A stretch of DNA of 64,000 bases from Ruminococcus sp. (lineage in GTDB: Bacteria; Bacillota; Clostridia; Oscillospirales; Acutalibacteraceae), in contig JAFQQF010000016.1 in the NCBI GenBank assembly GCA_017411385.1, positions 1 to 64,000 on the forward strand, written 5' to 3'. Under the pieces are notes generated by a model. It searched no databases and was not told the origin of the DNA. It worked only from the letters and a program-made list of their open reading frames with translations. The translations under genes were made by a program, and so were the position numbers. Positions 53,447-62,024 of this stretch are shown piece by piece; the stretch's first letter is position 1, and each line of letters opens with the position of its first letter.

Positions 53447-55240
53447 ATGAATATAACAAAGGATATCAAATACATCGGTGTTAACGACCATAAGGTTGAT
53501 TTGTTTGAAGGTCAGTACATTGTTCCAAACGGAATGGCATACAACTCCTATGCAATCATTGATGAGAAAATTGCAATTATGGACACCGTTGATGCAGGCT
53601 TTACTCACGAGTGGCTTGATAACATACAAGGCGTTCTCGAAGGCAGAAAGCCCGACTACCTTATTGTTCAGCATATGGAGCCCGACCACTCCGCAAACAT
53701 CGTAAACTTCCTCAAGGCATACCCCGATGCAACTGTTGTTTCCTCACAAAAGGCTTTTCAGATGATGAAAAACTTCTTCGGCAAAGAGTTTGAGGACAAC
53801 CGTATTATCGTTGGCGAAGGTGACACTCTGAGCCTTGGCAAGCACACACTCACCTTTGTTACTGCTCCCATGGTGCACTGGCCCGAGGTAATCGTTACCT
53901 ACGACAGCTACGACAAGGTGCTCTTCTCTGCTGACGGTTTCGGTAAGTTCGGCGCTCTTGACGTGGAAGAAGACTGGGCTTGCGAGGCAAGACGTTACTA
54001 CATCGGCATCGTTGGCAAATACGGCGTTCAGGTGCAGAATCTGCTGAAAAAAGCCGCAGGTCTTGATATTGAAATCATTGCACCTCTCCACGGCCCCGTG
54101 CTTACAGAAAATTTAGGCTATTACCTTAACCTCTACAACCTCTGGTCAAGCTACACCCCCGAAGAAGAGGGCATTATGATTGCCTACACCTCTGTTTACG
54201 GCAACACAAAGAAGGCAGTAAATCAGCTCGCCGAAAAACTCCGTGCCAAGGGCTGTCCCAAGGTTGTAGTAAACGACCTTGCACGCTGTGATATGGCAGA
54301 GGCGGTGGAGGATGCCTTCCGCTACTCAAAGCTTGTGCTTGCCACCACCACCTACAACTCAGAAATTTTCCCCTTTATGCGTGAGTTCATAAGCCACCTG
54401 ACAGAGCGTAATTATCAGAACAGAACCGTTGCTCTCATAGAAAACGGAAGCTGGGCACCTATGGCGGCAAAGGTTATGAGAAAAATGCTTGAAGGCAGCA
54501 AGAACCTCAGCTTCACCGACACAACGGTAACCATTCGCTCCGCTTTAAACGAAGAAAGCACAAATCAGCTTGAAACTCTGTCAGACGAGCTGTGCAGGGA
54601 CTACCTTGCCCAGAACTCAGACACCGCCAACAAAAACGATTTGACAGCACTCTTCAACATCGGATACGGACTGTATGTTGTCACCACAAATGACGGCAAA
54701 AAGGACAACGGACTCATTGTAAACACAGTAACTCAGGTAACCAACACTCCCAACAAGGTAGCTGTTACCATTAACAAGGAGAACTACTCTCACCACATCA
54801 TCAAGCAGACCGGCAAAATGAACGTGAACTGTCTGTCCACAGATGCTCCCTTCTCTGTGTTTGAAGCCTTCGGCTTTGCAAGCGGCAGAAACAAAGACAA
54901 GTTTGCAAATTGCGAACCCCTGCGCTCCGACAACGGTCTTATCTTCCTGCCCAGATACATCAACTCCTTTATGTCCTTAAAGGTTGAGCAGTACGTTGAC
55001 CTTGACACTCACGGAATGTTTATCTGCGAGGTAACCGAGGCAAGAGTACTCACAGACAAAGAAACAATGACCTACACCTACTATCTGAACAACGTAAAGC
55101 CCAAGCCCCAGACCGAAGGCAAGAAGGGCTATGTGTGCAAAATCTGCGGATACATCTACGAGGGAGAAGAGCTTCCCGAGGACTTCATCTGTCCTTTGTG
55201 CAAACACGGTGCTTCAGATTTTGAAGAAATCACAGAATAA
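53447..55240 (+). CDS. Flavodiiron protein fused to flavin reductase and rubredoxin domains
   Basis: A 597-residue single-chain oxygen/nitric oxide reductase. The order is a beta-lactamase-like diiron domain (about 1-250; QHMEPDHSANI supplies iron ligands), a flavodoxin domain (from MIAYTSVYGNTKKAVNQLAEKL, about 245-395), a flavin reductase-like domain (about 400-545) and a C-terminal rubredoxin (about 548-597; CKICGYIYEGEELPEDFICPLC). Having all three electron carriers in one chain resembles class C/F flavodiiron proteins. The ATG at 53447 has AGAGGTG before it; an in-frame GTG at 53438 is nearer the Shine-Dalgarno. It works with the superoxide reductase downstream in keeping an anaerobe free of O2, NO and superoxide. 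Confidence 0.9.
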   Translation: MNITKDIKYIGVNDHKVDLFEGQYIVPNGMAYNSYAIIDEKIAIMDTVDAGFTHEWLDNIQGVLEGRKPDYLIVQHMEPDHSANIVNFLKAYPDATVVSSQKAFQMMKNFFGKEFEDNRIIVGEGDTLSLGKHTLTFVTAPMVHWPEVIVTYDSYDKVLFSADGFGKFGALDVEEDWACEARRYYIGIVGKYGVQVQNLLKKAAGLDIEIIAPLHGPVLTENLGYYLNLYNLWSSYTPEEEGIMIAYTSVYGNTKKAVNQLAEKLRAKGCPKVVVNDLARCDMAEAVEDAFRYSKLVLATTTYNSEIFPFMREFISHLTERNYQNRTVALIENGSWAPMAAKVMRKMLEGSKNLSFTDTTVTIRSALNEESTNQLETLSDELCRDYLAQNSDTANKNDLTALFNIGYGLYVVTTNDGKKDNGLIVNTVTQVTNTPNKVAVTINKENYSHHIIKQTGKMNVNCLSTDAPFSVFEAFGFASGRNKDKFANCEPLRSDNGLIFLPRYINSFMSLKVEQYVDLDTHGMFICEVTEARVLTDKETMTYTYYLNNVKPKPQTEGKKGYVCKICGYIYEGEELPEDFICPLCKHGASDFEEITE

Positions 55241-55280
55241 ACAATCAAACTTTTAATAAAATATATACGGAGGTTTTATT

Positions 55281-55652
55281 ATGAAATTTTACATTTGCGA
55301 GCATTGCGGCAACATCATTACAAAAATCCACGACAAAAAGGTTCCTGTTATGTGTTGCGGACAGAAGATGACCGAGCTTGTCCCCGGTACTGTTGATGCA
55401 AGCCTTGAAAAGCACGTTCCCGTTGTTGAAATTGACGGCAACACAGTTAACGTAAAGGTAGGCTCTGTGACTCATCCTATGATAGAGGAGCACTACATTC
55501 AGTGGATTTGCCTTGAAACAGACAAGGGCTTTCAGATTAAGTACCTGAGTGCAGGTGAAGCTCCCGAGGCTTCCTTTGTACTTGCTGACGAAAAGCCTGT
55601 GGCAGTATACGAATACTGCAATCTCCACTCACTTTGGAAAGCAGAAATCTGA
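55281..55652 (+). CDS. Desulfoferrodoxin / superoxide reductase (2Fe type)
   Basis: A 123-residue superoxide reductase, which reduces superoxide to peroxide without making oxygen. The N-terminal desulforedoxin-like domain has CEHCG and MCCG, and the catalytic domain has the ligands in KHVPV, SVTHPMIEEHYIQWICL and CNLHSLW. The usual glutamate of the EKHVPV motif is kept as LEKHVPV. GGAGG lies before the ATG. It completes a detoxification set with the flavodiiron protein. Confidence 0.93.
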   Translation: MKFYICEHCGNIITKIHDKKVPVMCCGQKMTELVPGTVDASLEKHVPVVEIDGNTVNVKVGSVTHPMIEEHYIQWICLETDKGFQIKYLSAGEAPEASFVLADEKPVAVYEYCNLHSLWKAEI

Positions 55653-55678
55653 TAAAACAAGCTTATCACAAAAGGACA

Positions 55679-55711
55679 AGGGCGTATGCATTTTTGCATA
55701 CGCCCTTTTTG
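55679..55711 (+). terminator. Terminator after the superoxide reductase gene
   Basis: A perfect 12-bp stem AGGGCGTATGCA / TGCATACGCCCT with loop TTTT, then TTTT. Confidence 0.88.
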
Positions 55712-55776
55712 TGGGGAAATTTTGAGGAGTCAATCACTCATCTATACTCAACTTGCGGTATAGGCTAAAAAACTGC

Positions 55777-57459
55777 TTATTCCTTTTTTGAAGTTACGTA
55801 CTCGTAAATAGCTATCCCCTCAAAGCACGCCTGTTCTCCGTTGGTAAAATAAGGCTCACTATTATACAAAGAACGTTTCCACATCTCTTTAACCTGCAGG
55901 TTCAGGTCGGTTTCACCTTCTGCTATAATCTCAAACTCAAGCTGAACAAGAACCTTTCTGGTCTTGAAGTTATAGCCGAAAACATTACTTGCCGACATTA
56001 TTACTGCAGGATTAATCACTTCTCCTTTATTATGGTCCATATAACCCTTGAAGTTAGGTACCAGTCCGTTCAAATTCGGAAAAGCAAGTTCGTCTTCTTC
56101 GGGAAGCTTCAGTCTGAGATACTGCTCCTGATAATCCAACGCTATATGTATATTTTCAAAAAGCTCTTCTGCTTTCAACTCCACTATATAAGTTACAGTA
56201 TCTCCAACATTTGCGCTATAGGTTCTTCCTGCACAGTTGATATGCAAATCTCCGTCTGTGCTTTCCTCGGGATAAATAAAATCATCCTCGTTCTCGTTTT
56301 CCTTCGGCGGCACAGGCATCACAACATCCTGTGCCTTGGTAATTGTCAGATATGCCTCAAGCTGTGCACCCGAATCAACCGCAATGCCGTTGCTGTAGTA
56401 CGCCTTGTTTGCCGAGCTGAGCCTAAAAGGCTCAATCTCAATTTTTGTATTGCCGGGCTTTGTAACTATAAAGGAGAAGGTATACAGCACTTTTTTATCT
56501 GTGAAATCAAATCCCTCATCTTCAACAGCCGAGAAACTAACCCATACTGCTTTGTATCTTGCAAAATGATCCTTGGTGTAGCTTATGTTAGCGGGTGCCT
56601 TTCCGATATTCGGTAAATGAGCCTGTTGAATTTGCTGTCCGCCAAAACCTAAGTCGTAAAGATTAACAGGCTCAAGGCCGATATAGTAATTGCCATACTT
56701 TGTTAAAACATCTGCTTCTTTAATTCTTTCATCCGCCTCAAGCTCAACGGTAAGTGTTACCATATCGCCTGTTTGTGCTTCGTAGGTTTTACCGCCGCAC
56801 TCAATATAAAGGGGACCTGTTTCAGGCTCGATGGGTTCCTCTGTAGGGCACTGTGTGGGAGGCTCCCAAGGTGCCTGCGTAGGTGCCGCTGTGGGCGGTT
56901 CCCAAGGCTCTGCTGTGGGCGCCTCTGTAGGCTCTTCAACCCAAGGAGGCTCGGTGGGATAATCAGACGGCGCCTCCACGGGTGCATCCGTAGGCACAGG
57001 GTGCGAATTATTACCGCTTGAGGGGTCGGTTGCCGCTGAGGGCTGCTGAGGTTTTTCCGTAGGGTCTGTAGCCGAGGTGGGATTTGTGGAAGGAGTTTCG
57101 CTCGGCTTGGTATTATCAGCAGAACTTGATGCCGAAGGCTCCGTGGGGTCAAAAGGTAACACGGGCACCTTTGTTGTGTCGGGGTTAGCAGTAGTTTCCT
57201 GTAAACCCGTCTTTGTATCTGTTATATTTTCTGTTTGCTGTGTGTCGTTTGTAACGCTTGACGCTGTGGGGTCAGTAGGCTTAACGTAAGGAATACGGGG
57301 CAGGTTCTTCCAAAGGCTTATACCTACCACTGCCACCAGAAGCACCGCACAGGCAGAGCCTGCCACCTTGAGAAGGAGTGCGTTGCGCTTCTTTCGTGCT
57401 GCTACAAATTCATCTCTTCGCTGAAAAACAGAAGCTGCCATTTCATTATAATCCTTCAT
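55777..57459 (-). CDS. Membrane protein with two cohesin-like modules, putative anti-sigma partner
   Basis: A 560-residue single-pass protein. A short cytoplasmic N-terminus (MKDYNEMAASVFQRRDEFVAARKKRN) and one span (ALLLKVAGSACAVLLVAVVGISLW) are followed by a Pro/Thr/Ser-rich linker of about 150 residues with PTEPP and PTEAPT units, then two related beta modules. Each starts with a short strand and a GDxVT motif (CGGKTYEAQTGDMVTLTVELE; CAGRTYSANVGDTVTYIVELK) and continues in a way that resembles cohesins (IHIALDYQEQYLRLKLP; VLVQLEFEI). The gene overlaps the sigma factor gene by 14 bases, the typical place for an anti-sigma factor, although no ZAS or RsgI domain is recognised. Cohesin identity is a judgement by eye. 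Confidence 0.6.
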   Translation of the reverse strand: MKDYNEMAASVFQRRDEFVAARKKRNALLLKVAGSACAVLLVAVVGISLWKNLPRIPYVKPTDPTASSVTNDTQQTENITDTKTGLQETTANPDTTKVPVLPFDPTEPSASSSADNTKPSETPSTNPTSATDPTEKPQQPSAATDPSSGNNSHPVPTDAPVEAPSDYPTEPPWVEEPTEAPTAEPWEPPTAAPTQAPWEPPTQCPTEEPIEPETGPLYIECGGKTYEAQTGDMVTLTVELEADERIKEADVLTKYGNYYIGLEPVNLYDLGFGGQQIQQAHLPNIGKAPANISYTKDHFARYKAVWVSFSAVEDEGFDFTDKKVLYTFSFIVTKPGNTKIEIEPFRLSSANKAYYSNGIAVDSGAQLEAYLTITKAQDVVMPVPPKENENEDDFIYPEESTDGDLHINCAGRTYSANVGDTVTYIVELKAEELFENIHIALDYQEQYLRLKLPEEDELAFPNLNGLVPNFKGYMDHNKGEVINPAVIMSASNVFGYNFKTRKVLVQLEFEIIAEGETDLNLQVKEMWKRSLYNSEPYFTNGEQACFEGIAIYEYVTSKKE

Positions 57460-58003
57460 AGACGAACCCCTCCTTTTCAAGCTGTAATTTCAGCGCACGT
57501 CTTGCTCTGTATAACAGAGTTTCAACGCTGTGAACTGATTTTTTCATAATCTGCGCTACTTCCTTCGCAGAAAAATCCTCAAAGTATGTAAGCCACAAAA
57601 CCTGACGGTAATCGGGGTTAAGAGAACCCATAGCCCTGTGAAGCTCAATCCTCTCTTCTTCCTTGATAACCGCTGTTTCCAGAGCCTCTTCGTCACTTTG
57701 CAGCGAGTAAAGCTCCTCTGCAGACACCACCACTACCGCCTTGTTTTTGCGTAGGTAATCAATGGCTATATTTCTGCCGATTGCATATAGCCATGTTTTG
57801 AAAGCAGATTTTTCTGCAAATCTTGGTTTTTTGGTAACAAGCCTGACAAAGGTATCCTCCGTCAAATCCTCTGCCAGATGCACATTACCCGTAATACCGC
57901 ACAGATAGAGTATAAGTCCGTCTTTGTAGCATTTGATAATCTCTACAAAGCCACTGTCATCCCCATCAAGGAAACGGCGGTACCATAATGCACCGTTATC
58001 CAT
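57446..58003 (-). CDS. RNA polymerase sigma factor, ECF type
   Basis: A 185-residue two-domain sigma-70 factor. Region 2 is LYLCGITGNVHLAEDLTEDTFVRLV with AFKTWLYAIGRNIAIDYLR, and region 4 is MGSLNPDYRQVLWLTYFEDFSAKEVAQIM with KKSVHSVETLLYRARRALK. Regions 1 and 3 are absent, which marks an ECF factor. AGGAGC precedes the ATG. It is transcribed first and overlaps the membrane protein with cohesin-like modules, implying signal input from outside the cell. Its own promoter has ordinary sigma-A hexamers. Confidence 0.9.
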   Translation of the reverse strand: MDNGALWYRRFLDGDDSGFVEIIKCYKDGLILYLCGITGNVHLAEDLTEDTFVRLVTKKPRFAEKSAFKTWLYAIGRNIAIDYLRKNKAVVVVSAEELYSLQSDEEALETAVIKEEERIELHRAMGSLNPDYRQVLWLTYFEDFSAKEVAQIMKKSVHSVETLLYRARRALKLQLEKEGFVYEGL

Positions 58004-58044
58004 TGATTATTGCTCCTTTCAAAAGCGAGTCAAACAAATTCAAA

Positions 58045-58074
58045 GTTATATGAATTTTTGCCTCACTCTGTCAA
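58045..58074 (-). promoter_or_regulatory. Promoter of the sigma factor operon
   Basis: Minus strand: perfect -35 TTGACA (58069-58074), 18-base spacer, -10 TATAAC (58045-58050), 42 bases before the start codon. Confidence 0.75.
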
Positions 58075-58163
58075 TTTCCCCTTTTTACATTTCTTAGACG
58101 AAGCTTTTTACAAAACCTCACACCTGTTTTGTAAATTCTTTCAAATTCTTTCTAAATAAATGC

Positions 58164-58196
58164 AAAAAAACTCCCTCTGCAAAGCACAAAGGGAGT
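58164..58196 (-). terminator. Terminator of trpS
   Basis: Stem ACTCCCT / AGGGAGT with a partly pairing loop, followed on the minus strand by seven T. Confidence 0.82.
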
Positions 58197-58201
58197 ATCT
58201 C

Positions 58202-59221
58202 TTATCTGTGGATAAAGCCAATCTTTTTCATTGCCTTGTCAAGGGTGCGCTGAGCAAGTCTGTCGGCAACCTCAGCGGCGGCACGGTAGCTACTCTCAAG
58301 ATATGCCTTGTCAGCAATGAGCTGTTCGTATTTTTCTCTGATAGGTCTGAGCTCTTCTACTACTGCTTCGCCTACTGCTGCCTTAAAGTCGCCGTAGCCT
58401 CTGCCCTCAAACTCAGATGTAATCTGCTCGGCACTTCTGCCTGTGATTGCAGAGTAAATACCGATGAGGTTATTAACGCCGTCCTTACCCTCGCCGATGC
58501 AAACCCTTGCCTCGGAGTCGGTAACCGCACGCTTGAACTTGCGCATAATGTTGTCGGGAGTATCCAAAAGAGAAACGCAGGCATTTACGTTTTCGTCGGA
58601 TTTGCTCATCTTTCTTGTGGGGTCCTGCAAGCTCATAACTCTTGCACCGTTTGTGGGGATAAAGCCCTCAGGCACGGTGAAAACGTTTGAATATCTGCCG
58701 TTGAAACGCTCTGCAATGTCGCGTGCAAGCTCCAAATGCTGCTTCTGGTCAGCACCAACAGGCACTAAATCTGCCTGATAAAGCAGAATGTCAGCTGCCA
58801 TAAGTGCAGGGTATGTAAAAAGTCCTGCATTGATGTTGTCGGCGTGCTTTGCAGATTTATCCTTAAACTGTGTCATACGGGAAAGCTCGCCGAACTGTGT
58901 GTAGCAGTTGAGAATCCAAGCCATCTGTGCGTGAGCAGGAACGTGGCTCTGAATGAAGAAAATGCTCTTTTCGGCATCAATGCCGCAAGCAAGGATAGAA
59001 GCATAAGCATCCAGCACATTCTTTCTCATTGCCGCAGGCTCCTGACGCACGGTGATTGTGTGCAGGTCTGCCAGAGTGTAGATGCAGTTTTTGTCCTCTT
59101 CGTTCTGCATAATTACCCAGTTTCTCAGAGCACCAAGGTAATTGCCCAGAGTGATTGTACCCGAAGGCTGAATGGCGCTGTATACTATTTTCTTTTTCTC
59201 CTGATTTACTGTCTGTTCCAT
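58202..59221 (-). CDS. trpS: Tryptophan-tRNA ligase
   Basis: TrpRS charges tRNA-Trp. The class I features are visible: YSAIQPSGTITLGNYLGALRNW (HIGH-equivalent T-L-G-N), then GADQKQHLELARDIAERFN, and RKMSKSDENVNACVSLLD with the KMSKS loop. At 339 residues the length is normal. The ATG at 59219-59221 is preceded by AAAGGAGCG. It lies 30 bases after an aminotransferase gene and shares its promoter. No T-box is visible upstream; the leader is too short for one. Confidence 0.95.
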   Translation of the reverse strand: MEQTVNQEKKKIVYSAIQPSGTITLGNYLGALRNWVIMQNEEDKNCIYTLADLHTITVRQEPAAMRKNVLDAYASILACGIDAEKSIFFIQSHVPAHAQMAWILNCYTQFGELSRMTQFKDKSAKHADNINAGLFTYPALMAADILLYQADLVPVGADQKQHLELARDIAERFNGRYSNVFTVPEGFIPTNGARVMSLQDPTRKMSKSDENVNACVSLLDTPDNIMRKFKRAVTDSEARVCIGEGKDGVNNLIGIYSAITGRSAEQITSEFEGRGYGDFKAAVGEAVVEELRPIREKYEQLIADKAYLESSYRAAAEVADRLAQRTLDKAMKKIGFIHR

Positions 59222-59251
59222 AATATATCGCTCCTTTGAGGATGTTAATAA

Positions 59252-60436
59252 TCAAAGCTTTTCTGCAAGTGTTCCCAGAATTTCGATGCCCTTTTTGAGC
59301 TGTTCGTCTGTGGGAGTTGAGAAGTTGATTCTGAAGTTGTGAGAGGTTTCACTCTCGTCTGTAAGGAAGGCAGTACCGGGTACTACGCAAACCTTTGATT
59401 TTACGGCATCAAGGCAGAACGCAGGCATATCCACATTTTCGGGAAGAGTACACCAGATAAAGAGTCCGCCGTCAATCTCGCCGAATTTAATCTTGCCCTT
59501 GAGGTTTTCTCTGAGAAGCTCCATTGTGTACTCAGCCTTTTTGGAGTAAAGCTCGCGAAGATACTCAAGATGTCCCTTGAAATCGTACTTTGTCATAAAT
59601 TCGTGGCAGAGCACCTGTGACCACATATTGGTGTGAACGTCGCTTCCCTGCTTGCACACAATGAGCTTCTGTGCAATCTCACGGGGAGCTACAAACCAGC
59701 CCACACGCATACCCGGAGAGATAACCTTGGAGAAGGAACCTGCATAAACCACAATTCCCTTGTCGTCCATAGACTTGATTGTGGGCAGGGTTTCACCGCG
59801 GTAGCGAAGCTCACCGTAGGGGTTATCCTCTAAAATCAGTACGTTGTATTTAAGAGCAAGCTCATAAAGACGCTTTCTTTTTTCAACGCTCATTGTAATA
59901 CCCGAAGGGTTCTGGAATGTGGGGATAGTGTAGATAAAACGGATTTTGTCGTGAGTTCTGAGAGTTTCCTCCAGAGCCTCCATATTCATTCCGTCATCAT
60001 CCATAGGCACACCCAGAAGCTTTGCACCGTAACTGCGGAAGGTGTTAAGCGAACCGATAAAGGAGGGAGCTTCGCACACAACCTCGTCACCCTCGTTGAC
60101 AAGTGCTTTGGTCATCAAATCCATAACCTGCTGTGCACCCGAGGTAATAATCAAATCGTCAAAATCCCTGCCGATACCGTAATCGTTCTTCATATACTCT
60201 TTGAGGGATTCACGAAGAGGTGCATAACCCTCAGTAACTCCGTACTGGAGTGCAAGCACAGGGTTTTCCTTCATAAGTCTTTCGGAAATTTCAGAGAGTG
60301 CTTCTGCAGGGAATGCATCGGGAGCAGGGTTACCTGCTGAAAGAGATACCACCGTAGGGTCTGCCGCATACTTGAAAATCTCTCTGATTGCAGAGGGCTT
60401 AAGTCCGCAAATTCGGTTTGCAAATGTATATTCCAT
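59252..60436 (-). CDS. PLP-dependent aminotransferase, class I/II (2-aminoadipate/aromatic type)
   Basis: A 394-residue fold-type I aminotransferase. The N-terminus FANRICGLKPSAIREIFKYAADPTVVSLSAGNPAPDAFP and LALQYGVTEGYAPLRESL mark the MocR/LysN-AraT branch. IYTIPTFQNPSGITMS holds the cofactor pocket, ILEDNPYGELRYRG has the Asp for PLP, and YAGSFSKVISPGMRVGW has the catalytic lysine. The C-terminus shows FRINFSTPTDEQLKKGI. Substrate range in this branch is broad. Co-transcription with trpS may hint at aromatic amino acids, but that is inference. Confidence 0.88.
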   Translation of the reverse strand: MEYTFANRICGLKPSAIREIFKYAADPTVVSLSAGNPAPDAFPAEALSEISERLMKENPVLALQYGVTEGYAPLRESLKEYMKNDYGIGRDFDDLIITSGAQQVMDLMTKALVNEGDEVVCEAPSFIGSLNTFRSYGAKLLGVPMDDDGMNMEALEETLRTHDKIRFIYTIPTFQNPSGITMSVEKRKRLYELALKYNVLILEDNPYGELRYRGETLPTIKSMDDKGIVVYAGSFSKVISPGMRVGWFVAPREIAQKLIVCKQGSDVHTNMWSQVLCHEFMTKYDFKGHLEYLRELYSKKAEYTMELLRENLKGKIKFGEIDGGLFIWCTLPENVDMPAFCLDAVKSKVCVVPGTAFLTDESETSHNFRINFSTPTDEQLKKGIEILGTLAEKL

Positions 60437-60475
60437 TTATATCACGCTTTCTCAAAATTTTATGTATATAAAGTT

Positions 60476-60504
60476 ATTTTATCACAACTGAAGGCTCAGT
60501 GCAA
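60476..60504 (-). promoter_or_regulatory. Promoter of the aminotransferase-trpS operon
   Basis: Minus strand: -35 TTGCAC (60499-60504), 17-base spacer, -10 TAAAAT (60476-60481) with an upstream TGTGA extended element. Confidence 0.65.
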
Positions 60505-60606
60505 TAAATTTAAGCTTATTTCTGCCATTATGTAACAGTACTTAAACATTTTTCACCCTAAATATTACAATTTTCCTTAAGATTAATCACAATTTCTTTA
60601 TTTTTG

Positions 60607-60635
60607 TTGCGTTTGATTTATATGTATATTATACT
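60607..60635 (+). promoter_or_regulatory. Promoter of the DHHW-Nudix operon
   Basis: -35 TTGCGT (60607-60612), 17-base spacer, -10 TATACT (60630-60635). A small hairpin (TCCTGAG / CTCAGGA) lies in the leader before GGAGGCGATAAA and the ATG. Confidence 0.6.
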
Positions 60636-60698
60636 TTACTATGTAATAATATCTGTCCTGAGCTAAAGCACTCAGGATGCCAATTCGGAGGCGATAAA

Positions 60699-61988
60699 AT
60701 GAAAAGAAAGAAGGACGAGTATTTTATCGGTATGGTTGATAACTTCGCCGCCAGCCAGAGATACTCAAAAAGCAGAAAAAGAAGAAAAGCCAAGCTCTAC
60801 CTCAAAAGAGGTTTGCTGATTGCCCTGTGCGTTCTGATTATTGCTGGCATAGGTGCAGGCACATACTTCTTCTTAATCCCTGCTGTGAAAAACTGGACTG
60901 CCTCTTGGGGTGCCACAAAAGACGAGGTAACTCCCGACGAAGCAACAAAAGACGAGGCTCCTACCACAGCTCCCACCAAGGCTCCCACCGAACCGCCTAC
61001 AGAAGCTCCAACCACCGAGCCTGCTACCGAATCCCCCACGGCAAACGTTTCAAATCTTGACTTCGTAACACCCCAAATCCCCGACGACGGCAAGGACGGC
61101 TCCCTTTACTCAAGCACCCTCTATCTTTACAACAACGCAGGCTACAACCTGTTCTTCAGTAATGACAAGGTGGCAAAGCACTACGCATCTGCCATCAACT
61201 CAATAGCAAAAGGTATTGACAAGAAAATCACCGTTTACAATATGGTGATTCCCAATCACACCGAGTTCGGTCTGCCCACACGTATCAGCAAGGAGGTTGA
61301 AACCGTTTCTCAGGCTGACAACATCAACACCATCTACAAGGCTCTTGATAAGCGCGTAACTCCTATCAACTGCTACAACGCACTTGCAAACCACAACTCA
61401 GAGTACATCTACTACAACACAGACCACCATTGGACAAGCCTCGGTGCTTACTACGGCTACACAGCCTTCTGTGAGCAAACAGGCAAAACACCTGTGGATA
61501 TCAATAGTCTGAAGAAAAACTCCATCTCAGGATTTACAGGCTCCTTCTACACCCTAACGGGCAACAGCGGACTTTACTCAAACGCTGACACAGTAGATTA
61601 CTACGACCTGCCTGTGGAAACCTCAGCTAAAATGAAAGAGCGCATGGGTTCTGACACTATTTACTGCGATGTTTACTATCCTGCATCTACCTCAGGCACC
61701 CTTACCTACGGTGTGTTCTGCTGGGGCGACACAGCACAGTTCGTAATTTCTTCTTCTGCAAATACAGGCAAAAAAATTGCCGTAGTAAAGGACTCCTACG
61801 GAAACGCCTTTGCACCCTACCTTGCCGCTCACTATGACGAGGTTCACCTTTTAGACTTCAGATACTGGGGCGGTAACTTAAACGATTATCTCAAACAAAA
61901 CGGCATTGACGAAGTGCTTATAATGAATAACACTATGTCTGCGAACAGCACCTCGCAGGTCAACTCAATGAGCGGCGCTCTGAGCTGA
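60699..61988 (+). CDS. DHHW family (AlgX/AlgJ-like) membrane-anchored protein
   Basis: A 429-residue type II membrane protein. A basic N-terminus and one span (GLLIALCVLIIAGIGAGTYFFLI) lead into an acidic TKDE-rich and PTEAPT-rich linker (about 70-115). The extracellular SGNH-like domain shows YYNTDHHWTSLGAYYGY (the DHHW motif with catalytic-type Asp-His), and the nucleophile block IAVVKDSYGNAFAPYL near the end. Such proteins partner MBOAT acyltransferases in O-acetylation of surface polysaccharides. A second DHHW protein and an MBOAT end lie nearby. It heads a two-gene unit with a Nudix hydrolase 36 bases downstream. Confidence 0.82.
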   Translation: MKRKKDEYFIGMVDNFAASQRYSKSRKRRKAKLYLKRGLLIALCVLIIAGIGAGTYFFLIPAVKNWTASWGATKDEVTPDEATKDEAPTTAPTKAPTEPPTEAPTTEPATESPTANVSNLDFVTPQIPDDGKDGSLYSSTLYLYNNAGYNLFFSNDKVAKHYASAINSIAKGIDKKITVYNMVIPNHTEFGLPTRISKEVETVSQADNINTIYKALDKRVTPINCYNALANHNSEYIYYNTDHHWTSLGAYYGYTAFCEQTGKTPVDINSLKKNSISGFTGSFYTLTGNSGLYSNADTVDYYDLPVETSAKMKERMGSDTIYCDVYYPASTSGTLTYGVFCWGDTAQFVISSSANTGKKIAVVKDSYGNAFAPYLAAHYDEVHLLDFRYWGGNLNDYLKQNGIDEVLIMNNTMSANSTSQVNSMSGALS

Positions 61989-62024
61989 CGCACACGTAAA
62001 TACATTGCGAGGAGGTTTTAAGAA

